NCBI RefSeq assembly: GCF_019083805.1
Contig: NZ_JAHRDV010000009.1
Coordinates: 1-64,000 of the forward strand
Origin: Acetobacter estunensis
GTDB taxonomy: Bacteria; Pseudomonadota; Alphaproteobacteria; Acetobacterales; Acetobacteraceae
Length of the DNA stretch: 64,000 bases
Direction: 5' to 3'
Below, piece by piece: positions 8,681 through 17,398 of this stretch. Every line of letters starts with the position of its first letter. The first letter of the stretch is position 1. Both the position numbers and the translations under genes were made by a program. The notes below the pieces were generated by a model. It did no database searches and was not told the DNA's origin. It saw nothing but the letters and a program-made list of their open reading frames with translations.

Positions 8681-10117
8681 ATGACCGCCACAGGCTCCCT
8701 CCCCGCTTCGTTGCATGACGCTCTTGAAAAAGTGCTCGGTTCCGGCGGCCTGCTGACGGCCTCATCCGACATGGCGCCCTACCTCACGGACTGGCGCAAT
8801 CTTTTCCATGGGCGCGCCTGCGCCGTTGCCCGCCCGGCCAACACGCAGACCTGCGCCGAAGTCGTGCGCCTGTGCGCCGAGCATGGCGTGCCGGTCGTCC
8901 CACAGGGTGGCAACACAAGCATGGTGGGCGGGGCCACGCCGGACGCGACAGGGCACGCGCTGGTGCTTGTCACCAGCCGCATGAATCGTGTGCGCGAGAT
9001 CGATCCCATCGATAACACCATGGTCGTGGAAGCGGGCGTGACGCTGAAAGCCGCGCAGGATGCCGCCACCAATGCGGGGCTGATGCTGCCGCTGTCCATC
9101 TCGTCCGAAGGCTCGGCCGAGATCGGCGGTGTGCTGGCCACCAACGCGGGCGGCAACAACACCGTCCGCTACGGCAATGCCCGCGAACTGGTGCTGGGTC
9201 TGGAAGCGGTCCTGCCCGATGGACAGGTGCTCAACCTGATGCGCCGGCTGCGCAAGGACAACACCGGCTACGCGCTGCGTCAGCTTTTTGTTGGCTCCGA
9301 AGGCACGCTCGGTCTCATTACGACCGCCATTCTCCAACTCCAGCCCAAGCCGAAATCCATTGAGGCCGCGCTGTGCGCCGTGGCCGACGCCAAAACCGCG
9401 CTCGCCCTGTTCGCGGCCTTCCGCAACACCGAGCCAAGCGCCATTCAGGCGTTCGAATTCATGTCCGGGCTGAGCATGAATCTGGTCAACACGCTCATTC
9501 CTGAGGCCGCCCTTCCACTCTCCGAACCTGCTCCGGCCTATGTGCTGGTGGAACTGGCCAGCCCGCGCGGAGGCGATGCCCTACGCGAATTGATGGAAGA
9601 GGTGCTGGGCAAGGCATTCGAAGACGGGCTGGTGAGCGACGCCGTGCTGGCCGAGAGCGAGGCGCAGCGGCTTGCCCTGTGGAAGCTGCGTGAAGAACAC
9701 GCGGAGGCGCAGAAACGCGCCGGTGCATCCGTCAAGAATGACGTCTCCGTGCCACTGTCGGCCATCCCGACCTTCCTCGACCGCGCGACCGCTGCGTGCG
9801 AGAAACTCATTCCCGGCATCCGTGTCGCGCCGTTCGGTCATATCGGTGACGGCAACATCCACTTCAATCTGGTTCAGCCCGAAGGCATGGACGGCAACGC
9901 CTTCCTCGCCCGCGATCATGAGATGATGGATACGGTCGCCAACATCGTGCGCGAACTGGGTGGCTCTTTCTCCGCCGAGCACGGCGTGGGCCAGCTCAAG
10001 ACCTACATGATGCCGTCATGGCGCGGTGGCGCGGAACTGGACATGATGCACCGCATCAAGAACGCGGTGGACCCGAAGAACATCATGAATCCGGGGAAAA
10101 TCTTCCCAGCCTCCTGA
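8681..10117 (+). CDS. FAD-linked 2-hydroxyacid dehydrogenase (GlcD/D-2-hydroxyglutarate type)
   Basis: Flavoprotein of the vanillyl-alcohol-oxidase/PCMH superfamily oxidising a D-2-hydroxyacid. The FAD-binding half shows PQGGNTSMVGGATPD and the SEGSAEIGGVLATNAGGNN stretch; the C-terminal half carries the metal-site motif GHIGDGNIHFN and EHGVGQLKTYMM. The length of 478 residues agrees with the D-2-hydroxyglutarate dehydrogenase/D-lactate dehydrogenase branch. D-lactate, D-2-hydroxyglutarate and glycolate enzymes cannot be separated by eye. It is the last rightward gene before the lower-GC block. Confidence 0.85.
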   Translation: MTATGSLPASLHDALEKVLGSGGLLTASSDMAPYLTDWRNLFHGRACAVARPANTQTCAEVVRLCAEHGVPVVPQGGNTSMVGGATPDATGHALVLVTSRMNRVREIDPIDNTMVVEAGVTLKAAQDAATNAGLMLPLSISSEGSAEIGGVLATNAGGNNTVRYGNARELVLGLEAVLPDGQVLNLMRRLRKDNTGYALRQLFVGSEGTLGLITTAILQLQPKPKSIEAALCAVADAKTALALFAAFRNTEPSAIQAFEFMSGLSMNLVNTLIPEAALPLSEPAPAYVLVELASPRGGDALRELMEEVLGKAFEDGLVSDAVLAESEAQRLALWKLREEHAEAQKRAGASVKNDVSVPLSAIPTFLDRATAACEKLIPGIRVAPFGHIGDGNIHFNLVQPEGMDGNAFLARDHEMMDTVANIVRELGGSFSAEHGVGQLKTYMMPSWRGGAELDMMHRIKNAVDPKNIMNPGKIFPAS

Positions 10118-10126
10118 ACAGGTTTT

Positions 10127-10157
10127 CAGGGACGCGCTGGAAACGGCGTCGTCCCTG
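10127..10157. terminator. hairpin between convergent genes at the block edge
   Basis: CAGGGACG (10127-10134) and CGTCCCTG (10150-10157) form a perfect 8-bp stem with a 15-base loop. A second small repeat, CAAGCC-TGCAT-GGCTTG, follows at 10170-10186. Both sit between the stops of the FAD dehydrogenase (10117) and the GGT-family gene (10254), where base composition changes. No strong T-run follows, so the terminator role is tentative. Confidence 0.45.
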
Positions 10158-10253
10158 CCGAGACTCAAGCAAGCCTGCATGGCTTGACTGCCTGCACCGG
10201 AAATATTCTCAACCCGGCGCCAATGCGAGAATATCCCCGAACAAAAGCAAGCA

Positions 10254-11846
10254 TCAGAAACCAGAGGCCACGCCATCGCTACGGGGATCGGACGCGCCTT
10301 CAATGAGGCCGTCCGGATGCCTGACCAAGGCACCGGCATGCCCCATCATGGAGGAAAACGCCGGGACGATTTCCACATCGTGGCCAGCTTCTCTTAACCG
10401 CTCCAACACAACAGGATTGAAGCCCTCTTCCATTTTGAGTGAAGAGCTTTCTTCTCCCCATGTCCGCCCCAAAAGCCAACGCGGCGCCGTTACAGCCTGC
10501 TGCAGCGGAACCCCATAACGAGCATATCGTGTGAAAATTGTCGCCTGAGTCTGAGGCTGTCCTTCCCCGCCCATCGTTCCGTACACCATGGTTCGACCGT
10601 CACTAAAGCGGGCCAGTGCCGGGTTCAAAGTGTGGAAGGGTCGGCGTCCCGGCTCCAGAGCATTCCACCCGCCTTCTTCCAGACGAAACGATGAACCACG
10701 ATTCTGCCAGACGATTCCCGTCTCCGGCAGGAAAACCCCCGATCCGAACTCGAAATACAGACTCTGGATCATACTGACGGCCATACCTGACGAATCGATG
10801 GCCCCCATCCATGTCGTATCGCCCATCTGGGAACGGGCATTCCATGGCATGGCGCGATGCATGTCGATCCCAGCCACGAGACGGCTGATTTCGGCACTGT
10901 TATCGAGAAAGTTCTGTGCCGACTGTGTCATCCAGGCCGGATCGCCCACATGGCGATTCCGAAATATGAAAGCTTTCTTGGTCGCTTCCACCAGACCATG
11001 CACATGCTCGTAGCCATCAACCTCATCTGCGCGCAGATGGTCAAAGAGTTTGAGAATGGCAAGCGATGCCACGCCTTGTGTGGGTGGCGGTGTATTGTAG
11101 AGATGCGCTCCCCGTATTGCAGTATGCAGAGGCCGACATAAAAGCGCCCGATGCCGGGAGAAATCCTCTGGTCGTAAAGGACTCCCGGCACGCTCCAGAT
11201 CTGCCGCCAGCACACGCGACACGTCTCCGGTATAGAAAGACTCCAAGCCATTTCGGGCAAGTTTCCGCAATGTCTGTCCCAACGCCGGGTTGTAACGAAT
11301 GTCCCCTGCGGCAACCTGCCTATTTTCATCCGAATAAGCTTTCAGAAAAGCGGCATCGTCCGAAAGTTCCTCCAGTTTCTCGTTGAGCAAACTCCCCTCA
11401 CTCTCCGACACGGCATAACCAGATGAGGCATAATGCTCAGCATCGCGAAGCAGACGTTCCAGAGAGAGATTGGGCTGCAACCGTGCACTCTGTTCGAGTG
11501 CCAGTTTCCACCCCGAGACCGTGCCTGCCATACTGTTGGCGGCAAGACCACCCCGCCATGGAATATCGGTAAGGCCTTGCAATAAATACAGTTCACGTGT
11601 GGCACCTTGAGCAGCGACACCGCAGGCATCGATCACCTGCGTTCGCCCATCGGGCCATGAGATCAGCCAGAAAGCATCGCCCCCCAAACCGGTCATGTGC
11701 GGATAAACTGCGGACAAGGCCGCCGCCATACCCACCGTCGCCTCAATTGCGGTGCCACCGTCCTTGAGAATGTCCAGCCCGGCCAGACTCGCCAGATGAT
11801 GCGGCGATGTCACCATGCCGCGCAATGAACGAAATGTATGCAACAT
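10254..11846 (-). CDS. GGT-family Ntn-hydrolase, oxamate amidohydrolase-like
   Basis: N-terminal-nucleophile hydrolase of the gamma-glutamyltransferase family, 530 residues. Family marks are PHMTGLGGDAFWL near residue 50, the GDTTWMGAIDSSG motif with Thr344 as the expected processing and catalytic threonine, and the NRGSSF loop. There is no signal peptide, unlike periplasmic GGT, and the N-terminal MVTSPHHLASLAGLDIL recalls cytosolic oxamate amidohydrolase (HpxW). The GGT glutamate-binding loop cannot be confidently matched. The ATG at 11846 overlaps the stop of the SBF-like gene by one base (TGATG), so translation is coupled; longer upstream starts are artefacts. It is the last gene of the leftward operon. 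The substrate is inferred only; an amide of a small dicarboxylic acid is plausible. Confidence 0.78.
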   Translation of the reverse strand: MLHTFRSLRGMVTSPHHLASLAGLDILKDGGTAIEATVGMAAALSAVYPHMTGLGGDAFWLISWPDGRTQVIDACGVAAQGATRELYLLQGLTDIPWRGGLAANSMAGTVSGWKLALEQSARLQPNLSLERLLRDAEHYASSGYAVSESEGSLLNEKLEELSDDAAFLKAYSDENRQVAAGDIRYNPALGQTLRKLARNGLESFYTGDVSRVLAADLERAGSPLRPEDFSRHRALLCRPLHTAIRGAHLYNTPPPTQGVASLAILKLFDHLRADEVDGYEHVHGLVEATKKAFIFRNRHVGDPAWMTQSAQNFLDNSAEISRLVAGIDMHRAMPWNARSQMGDTTWMGAIDSSGMAVSMIQSLYFEFGSGVFLPETGIVWQNRGSSFRLEEGGWNALEPGRRPFHTLNPALARFSDGRTMVYGTMGGEGQPQTQATIFTRYARYGVPLQQAVTAPRWLLGRTWGEESSSLKMEEGFNPVVLERLREAGHDVEIVPAFSSMMGHAGALVRHPDGLIEGASDPRSDGVASGF

Positions 11847-12805
11847 CAGGAACCTGACTCGTGTTTCCGGCGATAACGGCGGGCAATCAGTGTGCAGAGA
11901 AAGAGTTGAATCTGGTGGTACAGAATCAGAGGAAGAACAACGAAACCGGCGATCCCATCGGGAAAGATGACATTGGCCATAGGAATCCCGGATGCGAGGG
12001 ACTTCTTCGATCCGCACAGGACAATCGCCACTTCATCCCGTGAAGAAAATCCGCACAGGCGACTTGCTCCCCAGCTGATCCCGAGCACACTCAGAAGTAT
12101 TCCCATATCGACAAGAGCCAGCAGGAGCAGTTCACGAGCGGAAAAACGTGACCAGATCCCCATCACTACAGCGTGGCTGAACGCAGTGTAGACCACCAAC
12201 AGAATGGAAGAACGATCCAAGATGGAAATGATCTTCTTGCGCCGATGTGCCCATGCATGAAGCATGGGTTGCAAGAGTTGTCCTGCCAGAAACGGCAGCA
12301 GCAACTGTGAGGCGATATCCATCACTGAATTGGCGGACCAAACGCCCTGCTTATGCAAAACCAGTGCGACCAGAACAGGAGTTAGAAAAATACCGGCGAT
12401 ATTCGAAAGGGTCGCAGCACAGATCGACGCCGCAACATTACCTCCCGCGATGGATGTCAATGCGATCGAGGACTGTACCGTCGAGGGTAGACAACACAGG
12501 AACAGGACACCCTGCCACGTCGCATCATCGAGAATTTCCGGCATGAATGCGTGTAGCCCCATGCCGATCAAAGGAAACAGAACGAACGAACAGAGCAGCA
12601 CCAATCCCTGGAGCTTCCAGTTCCGAATGTTCTCCACAACAGCTCGTCTCTCAAGCCTTATACCCTGCATGAAAAACATGGCCATGATCAGAATGTTTGT
12701 GACATGACCAAGAAATTCGGTTGCAGACCCTTTGACAGGAAACGCCGTTGCGAGAAGAACAGCTCCAATGAGTGCTGTCAGAAAAGGATCGGGGCTTCGC
12801 ATCAT
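11846..12805 (-). CDS. SBF-like (bile acid:sodium symporter-type) carrier
   Basis: Integral membrane carrier of the BASS/SBF-like family (the YfeH/SLC10A7 branch), 319 residues with about ten hydrophobic segments. Diagnostic stretches are FFMQGIRLERRAVVENIRNW, LCCLPSTVQSSIALTSIAGG and CGSKKSLASGIPMANVIF, which include the crossover motifs of the fold. The substrate is unknown; the family carries organic anions. Its start overlaps the end of the MFS gene by four bases (ATGA) and its stop overlaps the GGT-family start, giving one tightly coupled three-gene unit. Confidence 0.86.
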   Translation of the reverse strand: MMRSPDPFLTALIGAVLLATAFPVKGSATEFLGHVTNILIMAMFFMQGIRLERRAVVENIRNWKLQGLVLLCSFVLFPLIGMGLHAFMPEILDDATWQGVLFLCCLPSTVQSSIALTSIAGGNVAASICAATLSNIAGIFLTPVLVALVLHKQGVWSANSVMDIASQLLLPFLAGQLLQPMLHAWAHRRKKIISILDRSSILLVVYTAFSHAVVMGIWSRFSARELLLLALVDMGILLSVLGISWGASRLCGFSSRDEVAIVLCGSKKSLASGIPMANVIFPDGIAGFVVLPLILYHQIQLFLCTLIARRYRRKHESGS

Positions 12806-14019
12806 CCCCTGCTCGTCATGAAGCGCCGCCGCATGGGTCGCAGAACCACAATAGCCAGAAGTGCCGTCAGAAGATCACCGCCGATCGCACAGGCAAAGAC
12901 CGGATACCAACTGCTGCTCGTCTGATGCATCCATGCCGCCAGTGGTCCGCCGAACACGGCGCCTACACCTTGCGCCATATACAAAAGTCCATAATTGCGC
13001 GATGCATCCTTTGTGCCGAATGTGTCCGTGAGTGTTGCAGGAAAAAGAGAGAAGATTTCTCCCCAACCCAGAAAGACAACGCCAGATAAAAGCACGAACG
13101 CCACGGGATGATGCGCCAGCGCGAGCCAACAGGTGAGCGCCACGGCTTCAAGCGTGAAAGCAAATGCCATTGTCCGTTCACGCCCAAGGTGATCCGAAAC
13201 CCACCCGAACAGTGGACGCGTCAGACCGTTGGCGACACGATCAAGCGTCATGGCGAGTGGAAGCGCCGCCATTCCAAGAATGGTCAGATGCGCGACGTTG
13301 AAATCGAGAGCGATCTGCGCGAGTTGAGAGGTCACCATCAGTCCTGAGGTCGCCATTGTCGCCATCATGAAAAACATTAACCAGAAGAGAGGCGTTTTCA
13401 CGACAAACGACGTTGAATACCCCGCTTCACCCAGTCCGGACCTATCAACCGAGACGGCAGAAGATGGAACCTTGAGAAACCAGGCCGCGAGAAGCCCCAT
13501 CACAATGATAACCGCACCGAACAGGCTCATTGTATCGCGCCACCCCGACGCGGCGAGCGTGTGCGAAATGGGAAAAGTGGTCAGCATGGCCCCCATGCCA
13601 TAACCAGCCGCAGCAGCCCCGGCGGCCATGCCACGTCGCTGAGGAAACCACTGCATAAGCAAAGACACCACACCGACATAGACCGTGCCGGTTCCAACAC
13701 CTCCCAATACACCGTAGCTCAGGTAAAGCATGTTCAAGCTGTAGACATGAGCTGTCACAATCCAGCTCAAGCCCGTCAGCACCACACCGGCCATGATTAG
13801 CGTACGTGCCGCCACATACCGTCCGATCCACCCCTGAATGGGCGAAAACAATGTCTGCAAGACGATCAGCAACGAGAACGTAACCTGCAACGCCGCTCCA
13901 CTGGCTCCAAAATCGGCTTTCAGCATCGGTGTGAAAAGGGTCCAGACATATTGAGGAGACGATATGGCCGCCATACAGGCCAGTCCGGCCATCATCTGAT
14001 GCCATCTGGTGTTGCTCAT
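12802..14019 (-). CDS. MFS transporter, oxalate/formate antiporter (OFA) type
   Basis: Twelve-helix major facilitator of 405 residues. The order of motifs resembles the OFA group: PQYVWTLFTPMLKADFGASG after the first helix, GWIGRYVAARTLIMAG in the loop 2-3 region, GYGMGAMLTTFP, and RPLFGWVSDHLGRERTMA in the central loop with the MFS D-x-x-G-R-x-R-type charge pattern. OFA carriers exchange small carboxylates such as oxalate and formate; here the substrate is not determined. It follows the porin gene by 44 bases and overlaps the SBF-like gene by four. Confidence 0.85.
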   Translation of the reverse strand: MSNTRWHQMMAGLACMAAISSPQYVWTLFTPMLKADFGASGAALQVTFSLLIVLQTLFSPIQGWIGRYVAARTLIMAGVVLTGLSWIVTAHVYSLNMLYLSYGVLGGVGTGTVYVGVVSLLMQWFPQRRGMAAGAAAAGYGMGAMLTTFPISHTLAASGWRDTMSLFGAVIIVMGLLAAWFLKVPSSAVSVDRSGLGEAGYSTSFVVKTPLFWLMFFMMATMATSGLMVTSQLAQIALDFNVAHLTILGMAALPLAMTLDRVANGLTRPLFGWVSDHLGRERTMAFAFTLEAVALTCWLALAHHPVAFVLLSGVVFLGWGEIFSLFPATLTDTFGTKDASRNYGLLYMAQGVGAVFGGPLAAWMHQTSSSWYPVFACAIGGDLLTALLAIVVLRPMRRRFMTSRG

Positions 14020-14063
14020 GAATCTGTCCTTGCAGAAAGAGGTATTTTCAACTGGCGCGTGGT

Positions 14064-15629
14064 TCAGTTCCGCACACGCTGAAGTGTAGGAATGCCGAAA
14101 GCGGGACTGAACTGCACATTCACACTGAGTCCGGCCTGTATGGCGGTGTTTACATTGGGAATGATGGTCTTTCGACCGAGCTGATCCGGGTTCCAGATGT
14201 ATTCAATGTAGGGAACGAACATGACGCCCGGCGCAACATTGAGGCCGTAGTTCAGTTCCATCATCGTTTCCTGCGCAGCCCATTGGTTGTGGTGCCCATG
14301 CGCTGCCATCGTGTCGTCCATGGCGTGCACCTGACGCCGATCCCATATCAATGTCTGGCTGACGAACCCGATATAGTCGCGCGGCCGGGAGGCAAACGGT
14401 CCCCAATCGAACAGACCCGCAACAAACCCATCTTTTACTGCGGCATCTCCGGATGTCATGAGGTTGGCTGCGGCAAACACGATCAGACCGCGCGTTCCAT
14501 TTTCCTCCGGCTTCCAGATCATCTGCTGCGCTTGCAGATACAGCTGTGTGCGCCCGCGCCGCGTCATGGCTGTGCCGCCGTGAAGAGGGCGTGATTGTCC
14601 AAGTGTATTGTATAATGGATCGGAATACGCCGCCGTGTCATAGACAAAACCGAGATCATAGGCACGCGGATACTTGTCATTGGTAAAATTGGTACGATAC
14701 CCGACTTCCGTTGGGATGTATTCGCCTTCAGCCTTGTCGAACCCCCAGTCCGGACCGGGCCAACTGTTATGATTGGAAGATTTCAGCCACGGTTCGGCTT
14801 CCCAAATACCCGTCTTGATGTAGGTTTTCGACGTTGGCTTGTAGAGAAGGCGAGTGCCCCAGGACGATGTGACAAAAGAGGGCATCGAACCATTGATGGT
14901 CAGTGTGGTTGGCACCGAGCACAAAAAGCTCGGAAACATGCAGTAAAGTTCGGAACCATCGAATTCGCCGCCTTTGGGCATGGAACGACCGGCGAGAACA
15001 AACAAATGATTATTGAAAAGGGCCTGATCCCATGTGAATTCACGCACCTGAAATCCATTATGATTGCCATAATAGGACACGAAGCCCCAACTCGATCCCG
15101 TATCGCCACCAGCTCTGCCGTTTCCTGCCACTTCATCGGCTAGAAAGTGGATCTTGGCTCCCGGGATACTGGCGATGCGCTGCATATCCAGATCAATTCC
15201 GACACCTGCGAAATTGTTGAAAAACGACCCGTGGTCGATGCCGCCTGCCGGCACGCCCGAATATTGTGCGACATTCCAGCCCGTAAAATAGATGCCGTGA
15301 TCTCCCAGAAACTTTCCGGCAGATACGATCGGCTTGACCTGCATCGAGAACAGATAAGGTTGTTTTCCAATGGAGTGCGCACTGTTTGCAGAAGGTGGCG
15401 ACGGAATGCCGGCCGGTGTACTGTTTGTGGGCACGTAGGCGGGTACGGACGGATCGGTCATGGATCGCGCCCGCGCTTCCTGCCCCGATTTGCCATGCAC
15501 AACAAGAGTATTATCGGTCACGGCAGAGGCCGCGGACGCGACTTCAGGAAAAGCAGCCAGTATGAAACCGAGCGGTATCATTGCTGTTCCGAAACGATTC
15601 GTGCGTTTTTCAGATGCGATCGGGTTCAT
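14064..15629 (-). CDS. OprB-type carbohydrate-selective porin
   Basis: Outer-membrane beta-barrel porin of 521 residues. A positively charged start and a hydrophobic segment ending ASAASA give a signal peptide, followed by a Ser/Pro-rich linker. The mature part has OprB-family features: HGIYFTGWNVAQYSGVPAGG, the GVGIDLDMQRIASIPGAKIHF strand region, a central AYDLGFVYDTAAYSDP and an aromatic C-terminal barrel with FVPYIEYIWNPDQL near the end. OprB-like porins are abundant in acetic acid bacteria. It lies 33 bases downstream of lysR and ahead of the carrier genes, so it is probably the outer-membrane entry for the same substrate. Confidence 0.85.
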   Translation of the reverse strand: MNPIASEKRTNRFGTAMIPLGFILAAFPEVASAASAVTDNTLVVHGKSGQEARARSMTDPSVPAYVPTNSTPAGIPSPPSANSAHSIGKQPYLFSMQVKPIVSAGKFLGDHGIYFTGWNVAQYSGVPAGGIDHGSFFNNFAGVGIDLDMQRIASIPGAKIHFLADEVAGNGRAGGDTGSSWGFVSYYGNHNGFQVREFTWDQALFNNHLFVLAGRSMPKGGEFDGSELYCMFPSFLCSVPTTLTINGSMPSFVTSSWGTRLLYKPTSKTYIKTGIWEAEPWLKSSNHNSWPGPDWGFDKAEGEYIPTEVGYRTNFTNDKYPRAYDLGFVYDTAAYSDPLYNTLGQSRPLHGGTAMTRRGRTQLYLQAQQMIWKPEENGTRGLIVFAAANLMTSGDAAVKDGFVAGLFDWGPFASRPRDYIGFVSQTLIWDRRQVHAMDDTMAAHGHHNQWAAQETMMELNYGLNVAPGVMFVPYIEYIWNPDQLGRKTIIPNVNTAIQAGLSVNVQFSPAFGIPTLQRVRN

Positions 15630-15662
15630 AGGTCTGTCCGTTTTCAGAAGGAGAAATGAAGA

Positions 15663-16523
15663 TCAAGCGGGAAAGATGGCCTTCGCCCCATCGATCAGTT
15701 GCTGTTCAGGCGCACTGAATTCTGGGCGGTCGTTAAACGCCACGAAGTTGACGGACGGCGCTTCGGGCAAGGCGGGCAAAAAAACCGGTTCGGTCAGGAC
15801 ACTTCGTTTGAGAAATGCGGGTTGCAGTGTGCAGCCATATCCAGCTTTTACAGCCGCAAGCAGAGCTCCAAGACTCTCACTGCAAAATGCTATATGCCAA
15901 CGCAATTTATACCGATTGAGGGTTTCAATCGCGATGCGGCGCGTCACGCTTCCTTCAGGAAAAACTACCAACGGAATGGAAGCTTCATCTACAAGCTTTT
16001 CCTCTGGATACGCATACCAGGACAATTTTTCCTGCCATAACGGAACACCATGCCCTTCGTTGGGGCCCTGCATCCCGAACATCAGGTCTATTTCACCTTT
16101 GTTGAGTTCGTTACGCAGTTGATGACTTAGAGCGATCGTTTGACTGATTTTTGTCTTTGGATTCTGTTTGCGGAAATTACGTAGAACACGAGGAAATTCC
16201 GAAAGCACAAGATCTTCCGTCAACCCGATACGGATGTGTTGTGGTCGATCGAGTGTCGTGGAGAGTTCAAATATATGGTCTTGCTGCTGAAGAATATCCC
16301 GGGCCAGAGAAATGAGCGTCTGACCCGCCTGAGTCAGCTCAACCACCTTGGTGGAGCGCGACAGCAGACTGACATCCAGCGTCTCTTCCAGACGATTGAT
16401 GTGCTGACTTATGGTCGACTGGCTTATGCCACGCCGGTGTGCCGCGGACGTGAAATGCAATGTTTCCGCGACGGCAAGGAACGACCTGAGGTGTTGCAGA
16501 TCCAGATCCGATTTATCGCGCAA
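15663..16523 (-). CDS. LysR-family transcriptional regulator
   Basis: LysR-type regulator of 286 residues. The N-terminal winged helix is clear (HLRSFLAVAETLHFTSAAHR and ISQSTISQHINRLEETLDV), followed by a periplasmic-binding-protein-like effector domain (IRIGLTEDLVLSEFPRVLRN). It is the first gene of the leftward run lysR-porin-MFS-SBF-GGT, which is unusual since LysR genes more often diverge from their targets. It also faces the ABC importer operon across 875 bases, so it could control either or both units. The effector is unknown. Confidence 0.9.
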   Translation of the reverse strand: MRDKSDLDLQHLRSFLAVAETLHFTSAAHRRGISQSTISQHINRLEETLDVSLLSRSTKVVELTQAGQTLISLARDILQQQDHIFELSTTLDRPQHIRIGLTEDLVLSEFPRVLRNFRKQNPKTKISQTIALSHQLRNELNKGEIDLMFGMQGPNEGHGVPLWQEKLSWYAYPEEKLVDEASIPLVVFPEGSVTRRIAIETLNRYKLRWHIAFCSESLGALLAAVKAGYGCTLQPAFLKRSVLTEPVFLPALPEAPSVNFVAFNDRPEFSAPEQQLIDGAKAIFPA

Positions 16524-16833
16524 TCAAATAACTCCGTTACTGTCATCCGACAAAACGATTGGTTCGGAACCGTCACGAGTCCGTCAAGAAAAATAATGCG
16601 ATTCGCAGCCGAAAAATTTATCCCAAGCCGTCAAAAATCGACGTGATTTATTACACAAAAAATCACAATATATTGTTTATTAATGGATATTTTTAAGAAA
16701 AATATTTTATCAGTCGTCGAACAATCAGGTTGCCAATTATCCTCACCACACCGTTTGGATCATGTTTTTATTTTTCCGTAGGGTGTCAGATTATCGTTTT
16801 TTCCAATCACTTTGTCTTCATAGAGTCATGTGT

Positions 16834-17066
16834 AATGTCTGACGTGGCAGCCCTTCTGGAGAATTCGCATAGTGAATCGTCAGAAGGGGCGTATAGTCTC
16901 CTGCCATGTCCAGAAAACGGTGAAATCAGAAACGAACAACAGACTTCCGTGAAATTATCAACGTGCTACGGTATCTCGCCGCTTAGGTTGTGGCCGCAAA
17001 ATTCATTTTGCCCCGTGGCAAGCCATTGACTATCTTACGCTACGCAATGTCATAACGGGGTGCATA
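16834..17066 (+). pseudogene. probable IS5-type transposase N-terminal remnant
   Basis: No single frame is convincing, but three consecutive frames read like the start of an IS5-family transposase. First MSDVAALLEN through LLPCPENGEIRNEQQ, then after a shift TDFREIINVLRYLAA ending at a stop, then after another shift GCGRKIHFAPWQAIDY. Intact relatives read LLP-x(n)-TDLREVxNAIxYLxxxGCxWRxLPxxFPPWQTVYxYF, so the order is right although about three residues are missing before PW. Nothing matching the catalytic DDE core follows. I read it as a decayed fragment; it may be chance similarity. Confidence 0.4.
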
Positions 17067-17308
17067 CCAAATATAGGCGGATAGTTCGCATAGATTATGA
17101 TGCCACAGCGCCATACCCAAGTTATCAAAAACATCAGATCAATATTTCTTATTTATACCAAAATCTGAAAATAATTCGAGATTATGCATTTTGGCAAAAA
17201 CTCACATTCAAATTGCCGTCTCTTTTGTAGCAAGATCATCCACACGCTCAGATAAACGAAACCAAAAGGTCAAAAAAAACAATTATGCTTAACCTGAATG
17301 ATCGGGCT

Positions 17309-17332
17309 CTCTGTATGATAAGATACACAGAG
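17309..17332. promoter_or_regulatory. inverted repeat upstream of the ABC importer operon
   Basis: CTCTGT (17309-17314) and ACAGAG (17327-17332) flank a 12-base AT-rich centre that includes a TATGAT-like -10 hexamer. It lies 67 bases ahead of the importer start. It may be an operator overlapping the promoter, but the arms are short and no protein can be assigned. Confidence 0.3.
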
Positions 17333-17398
17333 CGCTTGGAGTGAGCGCATATTCATATCGTTGCGATACCGAATCTAATTGCGATGGAGGAGAGAGGC

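Larger units (their letters stand above)
16524..17398. other. AT-rich intergenic region between the divergent operons
   Basis: This 875-base gap separates lysR from the ABC importer and is strikingly AT-rich, especially 16560-16760 and 17100-17290. It should hold the promoters of both operons. Apart from a probable transposase fragment (16834-17066) and an inverted repeat just ahead of the ABC operon (17309-17332), no gene is supported. Confidence 0.7.

Noticed and set aside
16730-17029. 99-codon frame as a real small gene
   Set aside because: No single-frame product is recognisable; frameshifted reading fits a transposase fragment better.
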